DNA of 14,807 nt from Oribacterium sp. (GCA_017940955.1 JAGAXP010000040.1:1-14807); one strand, 5' to 3'. Shown: positions 1 to 8,052, counted from the stretch's first letter. Translations and numbers: made by a program. Notes: generated by a model not told the origin, from the sequence alone.

Positions 1-224
1 CCATCCTGGAACTTCTCATAATGTAAATTATCCTCACCTTTGAAGATGATGGTATCGTTCTTTATGTCCTTGGCTTTCAGCTTACCATCCTTGACCATCT
101 TTTTTTTCTCTTCTCTGATTCTTTCGAGAAGAACAGATGCAGGTTCGTCATCAGGGTCCTGCGGAACAAGCTTTCCTCTTATTGCTAAATCCAATATTTT
201 CTGGCGTAATGCCTTTGTATCCAT
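1..224 (-). CDS. hsdS: Type I restriction-modification specificity subunit (HsdS), N-terminal part only
   Basis: The ATG at 222-224 opens a frame that runs off the window at position 1 (about 74 residues seen). HsdS provides the target recognition domains that direct the HsdM/HsdR complex to its DNA site. The N-terminus starts MDTKALRQKILDLAIRGKL and continues VPQDPDDEPASVLLERIREE, a helical segment I know from many gut-bacterial HsdS proteins. In classical HsdS the same type of sequence lies beside the target recognition domains. A GGAGG motif overlapping the hsdM stop lies just upstream, and the hsdM stop is only 5 nt from this ATG, so the two are translationally linked. The target recognition domains lie outside the window, so the specificity cannot be judged. 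Confidence 0.88.
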   Translation of the reverse strand, partial: MDTKALRQKILDLAIRGKLVPQDPDDEPASVLLERIREEKKKMVKDGKLKAKDIKNDTIIFKGEDNLHYEKFQD

Positions 225-229
225 TAAGC

Positions 230-1660
230 TTATTCCTCCAAATCACCAATAAGTTTCTTTAATGCCTCAACAGCATTGTTTATATTCGCAGCCTTCTCTT
301 CTATCTCATCCAAAAGCTCGCCCAATGTTCTGTCATCTACTGCATCGCCGGAACGGATCCAGGTTATATCAAGGCTGGTTTTGTCTCTATCGAGAATCTC
401 TTCATAGGTATATTTTCTCCAGCGCCCCTCTGGATTATCCTCAGACCAGGTTGGTTTACGATCTTCCATATGTCCGGCGCAGTAGCATTCAACAAATTCA
501 TTGAAGTGCTCCTTTTTAAGCGGATTTGTCTTACCAAATGAAGGCATATTTGAACGTAAATCATAAATCCAAACGTCTTTGGTATTTCCCTTATCATTGG
601 TACCCCTGTCAAAGAAAAGAACATTGGTCTTAACGCCCTGAGCATAGAATATACCTGTAGGGAGCCTAAGAATCGTATGAAGATTACATTTCTCCATCAA
701 GTCCTTACGAATCTTTTCGCCATCATTATCTGCAAAGAGAACATTATCCGGCAATACTACTGCTGCTCTTGCCTTGCCATTTGTATTAAGCGAACGATAT
801 ATGTGCTGAAGGAAATTCAGCTGCTTATTGCTCGTCATATAAGTCAGGTCATCTCTGCTGGCACGCTCTCCACCTTTCTTTGTTCCAAAGGGTGGGTTTG
901 TAAGGACAACGTCATAATTTTTCAGAACTTTTCCCTGATTTGACAATGTATCGCAAAGATATATTTCTCCCTCTATGTCATGAAGCATGGCATTCATCAT
1001 GGCGAGTCTGTGGGTTTCATGTACAAGTTCAGCGCCGGTAAATGCCTCATACTTCTGAAAATGCTGCTGATCCTCAGAAAGATCAAAAAGCTCATCTGTA
1101 TGATCTTTAACATAACGGTCAGCTGCTATCATAAATCCAAAAGTTCCACAGGCCGGGTCATTACATCTTTCCCCCGGCTGTGGTGCTATAAGTTCAGTCA
1201 TGACATCAATAAGAACTCTCGGAGTAAAGTACTGACCCGCTCCGGATTTCTTTTCATTAGCATTTTTTTCAAGAAGTCCTTCGTATAAGTTTCCCAGACC
1301 TTCTTCCTTTGCACTGTACCAGTCAAGCTCATCGATACTTGTAATGATCTTTTTCAGGTTTGCAGGTTCATCAATCTTACTGCTGGCGCCTGAATAGATG
1401 TGCTGGATCTTCCCACTACCGTGTTCACCCAATTCCTTTAAAAGGGTTGCATAGAATTTTTTAAGTTCTATTCCGTCTTTACTGCTGAGGTTATCCCATC
1501 TGTATTCCTCAGGGATATTCTTCTCAGCATCAGTTTCTTTTGCCATCTTAAGGAAAAGGATGTATGTGAGCTCCGTAACATAATCCTGATATGTGATTCC
1601 ATCATCACGAAGAACATTACATAAGTTCCAAAGCTTAGCTACTATTTCGTTATTAGTCAT
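230..1660 (-). CDS. hsdM: Type I restriction-modification N6-adenine methyltransferase subunit (HsdM)
   Basis: HsdM transfers a methyl group from S-adenosylmethionine to adenine N6 at the site chosen by HsdS, and protects host DNA. The product is 476 aa, usual for the family. An N-terminal helical HsdM domain covers about residues 5-130. QYFTPR (about 143-148, motif X) is followed by SAM-binding motif I DPACGTFGFM (168-177) and catalytic motif IV NPPFG (255-259). A further conserved block, LPTGIFYAQGVKTNVLFF, lies around 333-350. Motif I has Phe174 where most HsdM proteins have Gly (CGTGGF); this may be normal for the EcoEI-like subfamily. The ATG at 1660 has GGAGA about 11 nt upstream and follows the hsdR stop by 23 nt, so it is the middle gene of hsdR-hsdM-hsdS. 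Confidence 0.96.
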   Translation of the reverse strand: MTNNEIVAKLWNLCNVLRDDGITYQDYVTELTYILFLKMAKETDAEKNIPEEYRWDNLSSKDGIELKKFYATLLKELGEHGSGKIQHIYSGASSKIDEPANLKKIITSIDELDWYSAKEEGLGNLYEGLLEKNANEKKSGAGQYFTPRVLIDVMTELIAPQPGERCNDPACGTFGFMIAADRYVKDHTDELFDLSEDQQHFQKYEAFTGAELVHETHRLAMMNAMLHDIEGEIYLCDTLSNQGKVLKNYDVVLTNPPFGTKKGGERASRDDLTYMTSNKQLNFLQHIYRSLNTNGKARAAVVLPDNVLFADNDGEKIRKDLMEKCNLHTILRLPTGIFYAQGVKTNVLFFDRGTNDKGNTKDVWIYDLRSNMPSFGKTNPLKKEHFNEFVECYCAGHMEDRKPTWSEDNPEGRWRKYTYEEILDRDKTSLDITWIRSGDAVDDRTLGELLDEIEEKAANINNAVEALKKLIGDLEE

Positions 1661-1683
1661 TAGTTGTTTATCTCCACTGTTTT

Positions 1684-4600
1684 TTATTGTGCCGCATACA
1701 TAGCATCATTAATCTCTGCTATATAATTATCAAGTTTATTTTCAAATGCCCTGTTTATGACATTGAAACCTCCCTTATTTGCAAAGGCTGCCGATTCGAA
1801 TGTTTCTCTGTTCAGCACTGTTTCTTTCATCAGCTGTGCTTCAATCCTGTTAAGCCAGCCAATCTGAATTTTTGTAAGTTCGGGATGCGCCTTTTTGACC
1901 TTTTCGACAGCATTATGAATACGAACTTCCTTACTCACAAGGGCCCCGCCTATACTTCTCTGTCTGATAAAGCTTATAACATCAGCGGCAATGTCTTCAT
2001 TTGTCATTTTTTTCCAAGCCGTGTTCAACATTGTCTCACTGAAATTATTTCTATCCAGTATGAGTCGTAATTCTTTCAATGATTGTCTCGTAAGGTCCTG
2101 AGGCCTTGTTGCAACGATGTTGAGTGCTGCTATTTCATTCAAATGTGTGTCTATAAAGTCCCTGAACTCTCTGAGATAATCTTCCGGCTTGGTTGCATCT
2201 CCATATCCGCGGTCATGAGCGCGAAGCTCATCCTCTTCGTTACTGATTACTTTTCCATGTTCCCGTGGCATACGTTTTATATACCGGAATGCATCTTTGT
2301 TTCTCTTTATCAGGTTTTCAGCTTCTCCGGTACTGCTCTTTTGAAGTTGTTTGATAAACTTATCCGGATCAAACCCTGTCATCTGTTCAAACTGATCTTT
2401 ATCTTCCTGGCTCATTCCGGACTTATTTCTTCTGATCTTTGTGATCAATATGTCTACCTGGTTCTGCTTTTGTTCTTCTGTTTTCAGTGAATCAAACCCC
2501 TCAACAATATCATCGAATGTTGTGCTTGAACTTACAACCACCGGTTTCATATTTGTTACCGGTTCCAATGCTTTATAAACGCCTACTGCATCATATATTT
2601 CAAAATGCGTCTTTCCGATATCTTCACATAGTCTTGTAGCACGACCAAGCATCTGTTCGAAAAGGATTCTTGATCTTATTCTTCGAAGAAATACAAGATT
2701 AACAATCTCTTCTACATCGATACCTGTCGTCAATAGATCAACTGTAACAACAATATTCGGATTCCTGTCATTCTTGAATTTACGAATTACTTCATTTATC
2801 CTTTTTTGATTTCCGTTTTCTATTGAACCGGTTATCTTCATAATTGCTTCGGAACTTACACCCTGTTCTGAATATATTTCCTGAAGTATTCTTGTCACCA
2901 TATCTGCATGGGAATCATCAACAGCAAAGACAAGGGTTTTTCCGTCTTCATTTGGATCTATATCTTTTGCAATCTCTTTTAGTACAGTCCTGTTAAAACT
3001 CTCTGTGACCACTTCTTTGTTGAACTTATCCACTTCAAACTTCAGATCATCATCGAGCTGATCCGAATTAAGAATCTGGTTTGTTACAGGATCATATATT
3101 GGAACAACCGAACCGGCTTCAAATGTAATACCTTCCTCACTCAACTTTGTATTTATGATGTGAGGCGCATCATGATCGACCAGATACCCGTCAATTACAG
3201 CAGTACGATAGTCATATGTGTATACAGGGCTTCCGAATATCTCTGTTGTCTGTAATGCCGGTGTTGCTGTCAAAGCAATTTTTATGGCATCAAAATAATC
3301 GATGACTGAACGATATTTACTCCGGTAGTCATCCTGATCACGATATAATGTTTCCGTTTCAGACATTTCCTTATCAAGGATATATCCTCGGTGTGCTTCA
3401 TCAACGATAATCAAATCATAATCGGTAGAACCAAGTCTATAATCGGATTCATCGTAAAGAACACGTTTTACGAGGCTTTGCACGGTACATATGTGAACCT
3501 TTGTATCCTTATCAAATTCTTTATCTTTCAGTTCTTTGACATCATATATTTGGTTAAGCGTGAGTAGTTCTTTCAGCTTAACCTCTTTAAATGTGTCCAT
3601 AGTCTGTTCGCCAAGCGAGTTTCTATCAACCAGATAAAGTATTCTCTTAAATCTTTTAGCGGTAAGAAAACGATATATCATTCCAAGTATGGTTCTGGTT
3701 TTCCCCGTACCTGTGGTCATAGCGAGCAGTGCTGTCTTTTTATGTTCCTCTATGATGGCATGCTCTGCAGCCTTTATTGCTTCAATCTGATAATATCTGA
3801 GATTAAGACCATCCGGATTCATAAGGTCTTCATATCCTGTCGATGCCAGTTTTTTATTTGCTTCATCAACATCTTTTTGAAGATCAAGAACCAATTCCTC
3901 GGGTCTTGGCCACGCAGATACAGCGGTTGGAACATTGAACACTTCTCTTGTATCCAATCCCCAGATTCCGGATTTTTCTTTATACTGCTCTATATATGGT
4001 CGTCCATTGGTTGCATATACAAACGGTACATAATAATCGGCATAACTCTTTAACACATACTTATGATCTTTTTTCCTTATGTTCTTTGCATAGTCTTTAG
4101 CCTGAACATTAAGCGCTCCAAAAACATCAGTGTCCATCTTTTTGGCTTCAATGATTCCAACCATATGCTCACCGATAAATAAGGCATAATCTGCGAAACC
4201 TTTATTTCCGAGACTACTGTCAGTGGGCCACTCTGCTATTGCTTTATATGTCCCCTTTTCCGGTCTTGAACCTTTTGAATATCGAACATTTTCAGTATCA
4301 GCTTCCCACCCGGCGAGTCTCAACTGCTCGTCTATAAGTTCTCTTGTTTGAGCTTCTGACAAATGTAAGGACTGAGCATTTTTATATCCAACACTTCTTC
4401 TCTTATCATTGGATTTTCCTTGTTTTCTTATGTTTTCTATTTCTTTTTCTAGTGATTTATACTTTTCTTCAAGTTCACGGTTTTCCTTTGCCAGCCGTTC
4501 TTCCTTTACCGATTCTTTTTCAGGTTCAACATACGGCTCAGGGTTGAAATTGTAATCACCATAGGTTTGCATAAACCAAACACCAAGATCAAAGGTAAGA

Positions 4601-4926
4601 CGAAGATTATCTTTTGCTCTCTTAAGATTATCGTCTCCTGCATGAGTAGCATCATTACGCATCTTTCTGATAACATAAAGCGTATCGTCTATATCTCTTG
4701 GCAATAATCCATAGCTTTTTAGGAGCTTGATTCTGTTCGCATGAGTATTATCATAATCAGGCTCAGCTATTCCATCATATGCAAGCATATATTTAACCAT
4801 TCTTTCTGCAAACATTCCCTGCTTAATCATGGAAGTATTGGGATCCGAAAAGACATATTTTTCTGCTAAATCACCTGTAGTCGCCAAATCTTCCCACTGA
4901 GATTTCAAAAATACGAAATTTCCCAT
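1684..4926 (-). CDS. hsdR: Type I restriction endonuclease subunit R (HsdR), EcoEI-like, with N-terminal DUF4145-type domain
   Basis: HsdR is the ATP-dependent translocase and nuclease that cuts unmodified DNA at a distance from the recognition site. The product is 1080 aa. Residues 1-125 look like the DUF4145 domain (ends with the RNDATHAG motif). Residues 135-172 are a charged coiled coil. The PD-(D/E)xK nuclease follows, with D246 (FADYALF) and E260-A-K262 (GIIEAKK). Superfamily 2 helicase motifs are TTGTGKT (404-410, Walker A), DEAH (509-512), TAT (553-555) and QMLGRATR (758-765). The C-terminal 180 or so residues match the EcoEI HsdR C-terminal domain, which contacts the methylase core. 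The start is well supported: AAGGAG stands 7 nt before the ATG. All motifs look intact, so it is probably active. It is the first gene of the operon. Confidence 0.97.
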   Translation of the reverse strand: MGNFVFLKSQWEDLATTGDLAEKYVFSDPNTSMIKQGMFAERMVKYMLAYDGIAEPDYDNTHANRIKLLKSYGLLPRDIDDTLYVIRKMRNDATHAGDDNLKRAKDNLRLTFDLGVWFMQTYGDYNFNPEPYVEPEKESVKEERLAKENRELEEKYKSLEKEIENIRKQGKSNDKRRSVGYKNAQSLHLSEAQTRELIDEQLRLAGWEADTENVRYSKGSRPEKGTYKAIAEWPTDSSLGNKGFADYALFIGEHMVGIIEAKKMDTDVFGALNVQAKDYAKNIRKKDHKYVLKSYADYYVPFVYATNGRPYIEQYKEKSGIWGLDTREVFNVPTAVSAWPRPEELVLDLQKDVDEANKKLASTGYEDLMNPDGLNLRYYQIEAIKAAEHAIIEEHKKTALLAMTTGTGKTRTILGMIYRFLTAKRFKRILYLVDRNSLGEQTMDTFKEVKLKELLTLNQIYDVKELKDKEFDKDTKVHICTVQSLVKRVLYDESDYRLGSTDYDLIIVDEAHRGYILDKEMSETETLYRDQDDYRSKYRSVIDYFDAIKIALTATPALQTTEIFGSPVYTYDYRTAVIDGYLVDHDAPHIINTKLSEEGITFEAGSVVPIYDPVTNQILNSDQLDDDLKFEVDKFNKEVVTESFNRTVLKEIAKDIDPNEDGKTLVFAVDDSHADMVTRILQEIYSEQGVSSEAIMKITGSIENGNQKRINEVIRKFKNDRNPNIVVTVDLLTTGIDVEEIVNLVFLRRIRSRILFEQMLGRATRLCEDIGKTHFEIYDAVGVYKALEPVTNMKPVVVSSSTTFDDIVEGFDSLKTEEQKQNQVDILITKIRRNKSGMSQEDKDQFEQMTGFDPDKFIKQLQKSSTGEAENLIKRNKDAFRYIKRMPREHGKVISNEEDELRAHDRGYGDATKPEDYLREFRDFIDTHLNEIAALNIVATRPQDLTRQSLKELRLILDRNNFSETMLNTAWKKMTNEDIAADVISFIRQRSIGGALVSKEVRIHNAVEKVKKAHPELTKIQIGWLNRIEAQLMKETVLNRETFESAAFANKGGFNVINRAFENKLDNYIAEINDAMYAAQ

Positions 4927-4967
4927 AGCATGCTCCTTCTTATAATTTCCTATTATCGGTACTTATT

Positions 4968-4996
4968 ATCATATCATTTTTAATAACTACGGTAAA
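4968..4996 (-). promoter_or_regulatory. Candidate sigma-A promoter for the hsdRMS operon
   Basis: On the minus strand TTTACC (4991-4996) and TATGAT (4968-4973) are separated by 17 nt. They match the vegetative consensus at 4 of 6 and 5 of 6 positions. Transcription would start about 35 nt before the hsdR ATG. This is a consensus match by eye only. Confidence 0.5.
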
Positions 4997-5005
4997 CTTA
5001 GCTAA

Positions 5006-5268
5006 AACAAGGTGTCTCCTATTACATGGTTCATTATCTATAGTCTGAATATAGACAATATACAGTTTGCTCAGGCTGTGATATTGTTTGAAAATCCCAG
5101 AAAGGAAAGGCTATCTATTGATTTTAGAAGAAAGAAATTAGAGGATCCTATTGTTGCACTTCCATTCCGGGGCGGTACTTCGACGGATTATGGTGTTTAT
5201 AATACCGTGTTAAAAAATGATCCTACATCGAGATTAGTTCACGATGCAGGATTATAAAACACCTTGTT
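5006..5268. repeat. 10-bp inverted repeat bracketing a 250-nt segment
   Basis: AACAAGGTGT at 5006-5015 is repeated exactly in inverse orientation at 5259-5268 (ACACCTTGTT). The arms sit at the two ends of the open frame at 5012-5257. They could be the ends of a small mobile remnant, or a chance match. I saw no target-site duplication next to the arms. Confidence 0.25.
5012..5257 (+). CDS. Short open frame of unknown function, possibly a gene remnant
   Basis: An 81-codon frame starts at GTG and ends at TAA. An in-frame stop lies 9 nt before the GTG, there is no ribosome binding site at a useful distance, and no ATG occurs near the beginning. The composition is protein-like (IVALPFRGGTSTDYGVYN near the C-terminus, a basic RKERLSIDFRRKK segment in the middle), with no signal peptide and no membrane segment. 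I do not recognise the family. It reads divergently from hsdR and convergently with the GNAT gene. It may be the 3' end of a lost gene, or not coding at all. Confidence 0.25.
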   Translation: MSPITWFIIYSLNIDNIQFAQAVILFENPRKERLSIDFRRKKLEDPIVALPFRGGTSTDYGVYNTVLKNDPTSRLVHDAGL

Positions 5269-5311
5269 ACTGGTTTTTTAAAAAAATTACGAATTTGCAA
5301 GATTCAACATC

Positions 5312-5890
5312 TCAGAAGAATCTCATAAACTGAATATATTTCTGATTCTCTTCTGATGAAAATCGATCATCAAATTCTTTGAAATTTTGCTTCTTATAAA
5401 ACGATATAAGAGCTTCATTATCTTCACAGTCAAGATAAACTATTCCTCCACCTATCTGACGCTGAATGTTTATTAGCACATCCGTAGCTAGACGCATAAG
5501 ATCTGAACCATCTATCCGATCTGTTTTTTCTAATGCATAGTTTTTTCCAAACTGACCCAGAAGGAAAGATGAAGCCATGTAATTTCCTGTAGAAGCATCC
5601 ATCCGGGAATACCTTGCTAGCTTTTTCTTGGTTGTGGAGGATAAGTTATCTCCATTTATGATAATAGACTTATGTGTAATGGTAAAATATCCCAGGATAT
5701 TTCCTGCCTGATCATCATTCACAAGATATGTTATTGATAGCTTTCCTATAGCAAAGCTTATCGCCCTATATTTTATAAAATTTTCAATTTCGGGATTTTT
5801 AGGCGACGAAAAGGTGGCAAGCTTGTGTTCTATTACATCGCTGCCACCAATGTCGATCAAATCAAGTATGTTGAAAACAATTGGAGTCAT
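5312..5890 (-). CDS. GNAT-family N-acetyltransferase, probable toxin of a toxin-antitoxin pair
   Basis: The 192-aa product has GNAT-fold features. A central strand region (GNILGYFTITHKSI, about 63-76) leads to the acyl-CoA-binding element RIDGSD (125-130), a variant of the RxxGxG/A loop. Then comes the helix-strand pair GGGIVYLDCEDNEALISFYK (147-166), ending in the typical FYxxxxF motif. This arrangement resembles Firmicutes GNAT proteins found with a short upstream partner, and more distantly the TacT/AtaT toxins that acetylate aminoacyl-tRNA. Its ATG directly follows the TAA of the upstream 63-aa gene with no spacer, and a GGAGA lies 12 nt upstream inside that gene, so the two are co-translated. 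The substrate is not shown by the sequence; a housekeeping acetyltransferase role is possible. Confidence 0.8.
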   Translation of the reverse strand: MTPIVFNILDLIDIGGSDVIEHKLATFSSPKNPEIENFIKYRAISFAIGKLSITYLVNDDQAGNILGYFTITHKSIIINGDNLSSTTKKKLARYSRMDASTGNYMASSFLLGQFGKNYALEKTDRIDGSDLMRLATDVLINIQRQIGGGIVYLDCEDNEALISFYKKQNFKEFDDRFSSEENQKYIQFMRFF

Positions 5891-6082
5891 TTACTTAACA
5901 GTCTCCATTTTCCAAAGATCGATTAAATGACTGATCTTACCAGGATCAGACTCAACTTTGGTCTCAGGCTTTTCTGATGTCTTATATGGATCTGCTATAG
6001 ATGCTTCAATCGCTGAAATGAAAGCATCTGCTTTTTTTGAATCATTAATTACTACGTTATGAAAAATGCTTGATGTAGCCAT
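5891..6082 (-). CDS. Small GNAT-associated protein, antitoxin-like
   Basis: A 63-aa product with an excellent ribosome binding site (AAAGGAGGTG, 6 nt before the ATG). It begins MATSSIFHNVVINDSKKADA and continues FISAIEASIADPYK. This resembles short Firmicutes proteins that precede GNAT genes and combine an N-terminal helix (about 15-30) with a charged, probably disordered middle (KTSEKPETKVES) and a C-terminal helix (SHLIDLWKM). Such a layout fits an antitoxin that wraps a toxin, but no DNA-binding fold is evident. It stops exactly where the GNAT gene begins. The pairing and gene order (small gene first) support a type II toxin-antitoxin reading by inference; the function is untested. Confidence 0.7.
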   Translation of the reverse strand: MATSSIFHNVVINDSKKADAFISAIEASIADPYKTSEKPETKVESDPGKISHLIDLWKMETVK

Positions 6083-6346
6083 GTCCGCACCTCCTTTACT
6101 TTTATATCAGCATATTTACATACTATTTCATATTGTTCCATATCTGCTCCTAAAGTACAGCGAGAAAAATATAAACCTCTCGCCTTGATTATATATCAGT
6201 TCTGCGCAAAGCTGATAATAAAATTTGTATAATTGGGAATGATCATTCTGAAATGAATTTTCAAGATTATAATCGTTGAATGTCTACCAGACTTTAGAAG
6301 CATACCACAACACAAAAGATTTGCATATTATCTAATTTTAGACCAT
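6083..6346. other. Non-coding spacer upstream of the GNAT pair, with two hairpins
   Basis: No gene is visible here. Two imperfect hairpins stand out: GCGAGA/TCTCGC (6160-6165 with 6178-6183) and TATCAG/CTGATA (6194-6199 with 6212-6217). They lie 80-135 nt upstream of the small antitoxin-like gene and could be leader or operator structures. No convincing promoter pair could be placed. The plus strand is open from 6257 in the frame of the following TIGR04076-like remnant but offers no start codon. Confidence 0.3.
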
Positions 6347-6646
6347 ATTACAGTAAAGAAAATTGCTCACTATGATGACCTGATAGATGAATATGAGAAT
6401 CCTCTGGAGCATGCCTGTTCAATGGAGCTTGGGCAGACTTTTATATGCAATGGTTGGGAAAAGCCTGGAGTTTTTTGCTCAAGTGCCTGGGATACGGTGT
6501 CGGCATTTGTCATGGCTTTGGCTCACGGCGGGGAAAACTTCTATGATGGTTGGATGAAGAATCCGAAGTCAGCTATGATTTCCTGTAACGATGGTTTCAG
6601 ACCGGTCAGTTTTCTGCTGGAAACCATGGATGAAGATGCCCTATAA
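6347..6646 (+). pseudogene. TIGR04076-family protein, 5' end lost
   Basis: The frame reads ITVKKIAHYDDLIDEYENPL and continues through AWDTVSAFVMALAHGG and NPKSAMISCNDGFRPVSFLL to the stop at 6646. This matches what I know of the TIGR04076 family (about 90-100 aa, function unknown, conserved Cys and Trp residues). The conserved N-terminal strand ITVKK is present at 6347, but the position where the family normally has its Met-Lys start has no ATG, GTG or TTG in frame, and the frame stays open back to 6257 without a start. The first ATG in frame is at 6422, after about 25 conserved residues, and has no good ribosome binding site. The 3' part is intact and keeps a strong terminator. Most likely the 5' end was replaced by rearrangement; ATT initiation at 6347 cannot be ruled out. 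Confidence 0.7.
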
Positions 6647-6655
6647 AACAGAAAA

Positions 6656-6710
6656 GAATATCCCGGTTCAGTCAAACGCCCTTTGACTGAATCGGGATAT
6701 TCATATTTTT
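6656..6710 (+). terminator. Strong rho-independent terminator, probably bidirectional
   Basis: A 21-bp stem (6656-6676 with 6682-6702) has one G-T wobble and a 5-nt loop, followed by ATATTTTT. Read on the minus strand the stem is followed by TTCTTTTCTGTTTT, so it can also end the minus-strand zinc-ribbon operon coming from 6791. Confidence 0.88.
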
Positions 6711-6730
6711 GAGTCTATTTATATTGATCG

Positions 6731-6783
6731 TTAGTGTTATGCTTTAGCCAGTGTCACTAATCCCGTCCCCACGGTCCACCGAC
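6731..6783. repeat. Possible REP-like element
   Basis: The stretch GTGTCACTAATCCCGTCCCC (6751-6770), then ACGGTCCACCG, resembles the GTCCCC/TGTCAC-type palindromic repeats that accompany REP-associated tyrosine transposases in several bacterial groups. TTAGTG (6731-6736) can pair with CACTAA (6755-6760). It is much more GC-rich than its surroundings. Only one copy lies in the window, so repetition cannot be shown. Confidence 0.3.
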
Positions 6784-6790
6784 TTAAGAG

Positions 6791-7942
6791 TTACTCATTA
6801 GCTGCCATCATGAACAGAGACATAAGTTCATAGTATGCACTCGCCGCTCCGGGCATATCGTCTGTAGAAGCTCCAACCATCTTTGCGCCGTCCCAAAAGC
6901 TTACTGTCTGATAACCTCCGCAGATTCCCGGCATGAGACTTTTATTCTTCTCCTTATTATCGATGCCGTATTTTCTGATGATTTCTAATGCAGGCTCAAT
7001 GACTGTTGCCGGTATGAATCGGAAACGCTTGCCCCTCTGCATTATGAGTTGGGTATCCGAAAACTTCCACACCTGGACACCATCATACTGGGGTGGGTTG
7101 GTGGACTTATATTCCGATAACGAAAAAAGCAGTTCTTTAGTTATCTCCGCTCCGCATTTGGTGCATGTATCTCCGGTCTGAAGATCGGCTCCACATTTTG
7201 AACATGTCCAACCGGCTTGCTGCTCCTGTTCAGAAGTATCGGTTCCATCATTATACACCGGCTCTATTGCGCCATCATCAGTAATCCTGAAGGCAACAGG
7301 AGGTATCGCAGAAGCGGGTGAAGGTGATGGAGTTATTTTCTGCAATTGTGATGAAACAGGCTTACCGCATTCCGGACAGAAATTGCTGATGGGGCCGGTA
7401 TATCCGCACTCACAAGTATATGTACTGCTCTCTTTACGCTCCGCTCCACAATTCGGGCAAAACTTACCGGAGAAAATCTGCCCGCATTCACATTGCACTT
7501 CGCCATCCTTCAGTATTACAGCAGAAGCTGTTGCGTCACGGGACAATACGAAACTGAGCTTTTCACCTGTGGAAACAACAACCATGTCTATGTGAAGCTT
7601 GTCTTCAATATCGTGCCATGCGGAAGCAATGTTGTAAATCGTCTGATCACCTTTTTTGAGGGCTGTATCACCAAGCTTTATTTTGAGATCCTCACCGAAG
7701 TTATGCTGATATGTAAAACCATCAGAAACCCCCATCATTCCCAGGCCCATAAATCCCTGCATTGATGTCGTCATGTCAAGGCCTGCCGGAACCACATCGT
7801 AATAACCATCAATTGCTGCATCCCCATATTTTACAGTGATATGCACGGTATCAGTAAGGACGGCTGTGATCGAACCGTCAGCACTCTTCCATGTATCTGC
7901 CAACTGCTTATAGTACATATAGTTAGGATTTTGAATCGTCAT
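6791..7942 (-). CDS. Triple zinc-ribbon protein of unknown function
   Basis: The product is 383 aa from the ATG at 7940-7942, chosen because AAGGAG lies 8 nt upstream; an in-frame ATG at 7961-7963 has no such site. Residues 1-145 form a mixed domain with a Gly/Met-rich patch (MQGFMGLGMMG). Three four-Cys zinc ribbons follow: C151/C153/C162/C165 (CECGQIFSGKFCPNCG), C177/C179/C189/C192 and C247/C250/C260/C263. A Pro/Ser-rich linker (TPSPSPASAIPP) separates ribbons two and three. The last 110 residues are a further globular domain. There is no signal peptide or membrane segment, so it is probably cytoplasmic. Double or triple ribbons of this type usually serve as protein-interaction modules. It is the last gene after the DUF6935 and FliB genes and ends near the terminator at 6656-6702. 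The function is unknown. Confidence 0.85.
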   Translation of the reverse strand: MTIQNPNYMYYKQLADTWKSADGSITAVLTDTVHITVKYGDAAIDGYYDVVPAGLDMTTSMQGFMGLGMMGVSDGFTYQHNFGEDLKIKLGDTALKKGDQTIYNIASAWHDIEDKLHIDMVVVSTGEKLSFVLSRDATASAVILKDGEVQCECGQIFSGKFCPNCGAERKESSTYTCECGYTGPISNFCPECGKPVSSQLQKITPSPSPASAIPPVAFRITDDGAIEPVYNDGTDTSEQEQQAGWTCSKCGADLQTGDTCTKCGAEITKELLFSLSEYKSTNPPQYDGVQVWKFSDTQLIMQRGKRFRFIPATVIEPALEIIRKYGIDNKEKNKSLMPGICGGYQTVSFWDGAKMVGASTDDMPGAASAYYELMSLFMMAANE

Positions 7943-8036
7943 CAGAGTTCTCCTTATAGTCATCCTGTAGAATAATCATACGATCATACAGCAACTATAA
8001 CACAAAATGATCTTCGGATTATTTGTTTTTTGAAAG

Positions 8037-8052
8037 TGACAGTTGTCTGTCA
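8037..8052. other. Small perfect hairpin after the fliB-like stop
   Basis: TGACAG-TTGT-CTGTCA forms a 6-bp stem with a 4-nt loop, 8 nt after the fliB-like stop in its direction of transcription. No U-tract follows directly, so it is at most a weak terminator or an RNA processing or stability element in the 117-nt gap before the zinc-ribbon gene. Confidence 0.3.

Noticed and set aside
980..1288. Plus-strand open frames over hsdM and hsdR (for example 980-1288, 1687-2070, 2083-2490)
   Set aside because: They overlap strong minus-strand genes completely, have no ribosome binding sites, and read as Cys/Ile/Phe-rich antisense translation.
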